Position numbers and translations under genes: made by a program. The notes beneath the pieces were generated by a model. That model worked only from the letters and a program-made list of their open reading frames with translations. It was not told the DNA's origin and did no database searches. Source: Companilactobacillus mishanensis (GTDB lineage: Bacteria; Bacillota; Bacilli; Lactobacillales; Lactobacillaceae). Taken from it: DNA of 64,000 nucleotides. The stretch is taken from the NCBI RefSeq assembly GCF_003946505.1, contig NZ_RHON01000003.1:62001-126000 (forward strand), in the 5' to 3' direction. This document shows positions 63,935-64,000 of this stretch, in pieces (the stretch's first letter is position 1; every line of letters begins with the position of its first letter).

Positions 63935-64000
63935 GATTTGTTTCCCTCTCTATAACAAAGAGTCTACAATAAATGCTTAATAATAGTCTATAAAATTTTA

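Overview
The window looks like chromosomal DNA of a low-GC lactic acid bacterium of the Lactobacillaceae, most like the Companilactobacillus (farciminis/alimentarius) group. The AT-rich composition, strong GGAGG ribosome sites, frequent TTG/GTG starts, SLAP-type and MucBP-type secreted proteins, an L-Lys MurE next to an aspartate racemase (L-Lys-D-Asp peptidoglycan) and the rsmG-noc-parA-parB-DUF951-ychF block (46.3-51 kb) all point there. That block normally lies close to oriC. I saw no rRNA, tRNA, CRISPR array, prophage or complete insertion sequence.

Layout. 0-9.3 kb: two orphan RelB/DinJ-like antitoxin genes, a MalY/PatB C-S lyase, a GT-C/YfhO-like membrane protein, a tandem pair of APC amino-acid permeases with a GyrI-like protein, and an NAD(P) semialdehyde dehydrogenase. 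9.5-17 kb: an ABC-2 exporter operon ending in its TetR-type regulator, a lactococcin-972-type export operon whose bacteriocin gene is reduced to a 32-residue C-terminal remnant, and guaB. 17-27 kb: an SMR efflux pair behind an attenuator-like leader, two secreted SLAP-repeat proteins flanking a HelD-type helicase, a MazG-like protein, a DUF1304 protein, a MurJ/YtgP flippase and a ROK fructokinase. 27-35 kb: an OYE-SDR-acetoacetate-decarboxylase-like operon opposite a PucR-type regulator, a secreted amidase and a YefM-YoeB toxin-antitoxin pair. 35-44 kb: a Zn/Mn ABC importer with GtrA, a lipoprotein, then a cell-envelope run (response regulator, histidine kinase, DacA, MurE, aspartate racemase). 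44-51 kb: small membrane proteins and the origin-proximal block. 51-64 kb: a tandem 51-bp repeat, a sortase-anchored MucBP-like protein, an acyltransferase gene interrupted at a G9 tract, a second acyltransferase with a DUF6056 membrane protein, PepC, GatD, a third SLAP protein and an ECF S component.

The most unusual signal is a family of about 165-185 nt structured elements lying just 3' of co-oriented genes and before their terminators: after gabD (7601-7767), after a 65-residue membrane protein (44584-44749), and two in series after pepC (59985-60170, 59661-59845). In the first two copies the outer stem and three inner helices keep pairing although the bases differ, which is covariation. 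Other points of interest are the G9 tract, the bacteriocin remnant, the 51-bp palindromic repeats and the uncharacterised flavoenzyme operon. All family names come from reading the translations; no database search was possible.
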